From: UTCHB3 sp964531325
Lineage (GTDB): Bacteria; Bacteroidota; Ignavibacteria; Ignavibacteriales; Ignavibacteriaceae
Assembly (NCBI GenBank): GCA_964531325.1
Contig: CAZHCW010000002.1
Location: forward strand, 62,001-126,000
DNA length: 64,000 nt
Direction of reading: 5' to 3'
Position 1 is the stretch's first letter; each line of letters starts with the position of its first letter. The notes under the pieces are model-generated. The model saw nothing but the letters and a program-made list of their open reading frames with translations. It searched no databases and was not told the DNA's origin. This document shows positions 62,619-64,000 of the stretch, one piece after another. Position numbers and translations under genes: made by a program.

Positions 62619-64000
62619 ATGTTTTTCCAAACAGTTGATTTTGGAATATTCTTTGTATTAGTATTTTTTGTCTATTGGTCTGTTTACCGATGGCAGAATT
62701 TGCGTAATTATATTTTGCTTGGTTCGAGCTATATTTTTTTTGGGTATTGGAATTGGCTTTTTGCTCTGTTACTCCTTTTATGTAGTGCTTCTACACTCCT
62801 GGCCGATAAACTGATTATATCTGCCGAGTTGAAAGAATCAAGGAAAAAGCTACTCTCAGGGGCAATTGTTATCAATTTACTCATCTTTCTTTTTTATAAA
62901 TACTATGGGTATTCGTCAGGCAATTGGGGAGACGAATTTGATGGTGGTGGCAGTGACTTTGTTGAGCAATATCTTATCTTACCATTTGGTGTCCTCTTCT
63001 TCACTCTTCAATCGATAGGTTATCTTTTTGACACCTTCAAGGGGAAATTACCGCAGAAAGTTTCTGCTCTTAATGTGTTTTTATTGATCGCATATTTCCC
63101 CAAATTAATTGCGGGTCCTTTAGTTAGAGCACACCATTTTTTTCAACAGGTGGATTCAAACCAGGAAAAAAGGGAAATTGAATTTGCACTCGCAGCAAGT
63201 TTGATTTTAAAAGGGTTGTTCAAAAAAATGGTGTTGGCTAATTACCTCGCTCTACAATTGGTTGATCCTGTTTACTCCAACCCGGTTTTATATTCATCGT
63301 TTGACATAATGATGGCATTATTTGCATTTACGCTGCAACTTTACTGGAATTTGAGTGGTTACAGTGATCTGGCAGTCGGATTTTCGCTTCTTCTCGGGAT
63401 TGAGTTACCGCGAAATTTTAATCAGCCTTTTAGAGCTCAGAGTTTAATCAATTTTTGGCAAAATTGGTTTATCACCGTCTATAGCTGGTTAAGAGATTAT
63501 GTTTATATCCCTGTAAGGGGAGGGATTTCAGGCAAGCAAAAAAAAATAATATCCCTTATTGTGGTATTCATAATTGGAGGGTTGTGGTACGGAACCGGAC
63601 TAAACTCAATTGTTTTGGGTCTTTTCGGTGCAGCTGGATTGTTGGTGGAACAATGGATTATGCAAAAGTGGAGGCGTGATAAAATATCTGCTTTAATGAA
63701 AATTATTTTAACTTCATCTGTTGTTATTTATGTCTCATTTCTCTTGATATTCCTGCGATCCGGGAATTTGATCGCCTCTTTTGAATTGTTGATTGCACTA
63801 TTTAAATTTACCGCTGCAGATTCAATATTGTCTCCCTTGACAATGTCGGTAATTATTTGGGGGTTTGCTGCTCATTTTGTACCTGCAGAGTGGGGTGCAA
63901 CAATCAGAGAATATTTTACAAGTTTGCATCCTTTAACACAGGCAGCTATTTTTGGAAGTACAATTTTACTAATTTCAACTTTTGGTTTACCGATTGAACC
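62619..64000 (+). CDS. MBOAT-family acyltransferase-like protein, 3' end cut by window
   Basis: The open frame runs from the ATG at 62619 to the window end, 460 codons. It has about 11 hydrophobic segments and the AlgI/DltB/PatA pattern: LILPFGVLFFTLQSIGYLFD, YFPKLIAGPLVRAHHF, WNLSGYSDLAVGFSLLLG, NFNQPF and SWLRDYVYIPVRGG. The two conserved histidines are replaced. RWH reads NWF (Phe284), and the catalytic WHG reads WYG (Tyr324). It may therefore lack O-acyltransferase activity or use another base. The missing C-terminus could hold more clues. Confidence 0.85.
   Translation, partial: MFFQTVDFGIFFVLVFFVYWSVYRWQNLRNYILLGSSYIFFGYWNWLFALLLLLCSASTLLADKLIISAELKESRKKLLSGAIVINLLIFLFYKYYGYSSGNWGDEFDGGGSDFVEQYLILPFGVLFFTLQSIGYLFDTFKGKLPQKVSALNVFLLIAYFPKLIAGPLVRAHHFFQQVDSNQEKREIEFALAASLILKGLFKKMVLANYLALQLVDPVYSNPVLYSSFDIMMALFAFTLQLYWNLSGYSDLAVGFSLLLGIELPRNFNQPFRAQSLINFWQNWFITVYSWLRDYVYIPVRGGISGKQKKIISLIVVFIIGGLWYGTGLNSIVLGLFGAAGLLVEQWIMQKWRRDKISALMKIILTSSVVIYVSFLLIFLRSGNLIASFELLIALFKFTAADSILSPLTMSVIIWGFAAHFVPAEWGATIREYFTSLHPLTQAAIFGSTILLISTFGLPIE

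Noticed and set aside
1..64000. tRNA, rRNA and CRISPR arrays
   Set aside because: I scanned the intergenic stretches for T-arm sequences, rRNA landmarks and regularly spaced repeats with unique spacers and saw none. A covariance-model search would settle it.

Overview
The window looks like chromosome of an anaerobic or facultative member of the Ignavibacteria/Chlorobi side of the Bacteroidota (FCB group). Evidence: many exported proteins end in a type IX secretion (T9SS) sorting domain of the NYPNPFNP type, the PorU sortase and PorV shuttle are encoded here, and Bacteroidota-style promoters (TTTG then TAnnTTTG) occur. Some genes have strong Shine-Dalgarno sites and others none. Both ends cut a gene. 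I saw no rRNA, tRNA, CRISPR array or intact insertion sequence. Assignments come from reading motifs and family resemblance; no database search was run.

Layout. 1-1367 (minus): a sulfur module (MBL-fold hydrolase, rhodanese, TauE/SafE exporter). 1723-3483 (minus): two exported proteins of unclear role. 3680-12383 (plus): a tight heme operon, hemX-hemA-hemC-hemD-hemE-hemN-hemH-hemY; hemB and hemL, the missing steps, lie at 39806-42091, so the whole route from glutamyl-tRNA to protoheme is here. 12604-16019 (plus): a signalling cluster of a Cys-rich PAS histidine kinase, a CarH-like cobalamin-binding protein carrying W-x9-EH and ExHxxG motifs, and a second kinase interrupted by one in-frame stop. 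16048-24612: a defence island with type I restriction-modification genes hsdM-rhuM-hsdS and hsdR on the minus strand and a type IV AbiEi/AbiEii toxin-antitoxin pair between hsdS and hsdR on the plus strand. 25132-34923 (plus): a regulator followed by SDR, FabH-like protein, sodium:solute symporter, acyl-CoA ligase-like enzyme, lipoprotein, outer-membrane porin and two alpha/beta hydrolases; this is the best candidate for an undescribed metabolic system. 35203-38469: a large T9SS protein with a thioester adhesin domain behind a sigma-54 promoter. 38571-43654: small enzymes, hemB, hemL, an M50-like membrane protease and nth. 44116-64000: T9SS cargo proteins, porU, porV, an M6-like protein without its zinc site, a protease/propeller/barrel fusion, a DUF5683-like protein and a truncated MBOAT gene.

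The intergenic DNA carries several short repeat families: words built on ATCCGCG/ATCCGTG, a 45-bp GC-rich palindromic element in two opposite copies, and degenerate tandem octamers at three places, two of which bracket the defence island. A stretch from about 29.84 to 32.1 kb switches, inside a gene, to codons ending almost only in A or C.
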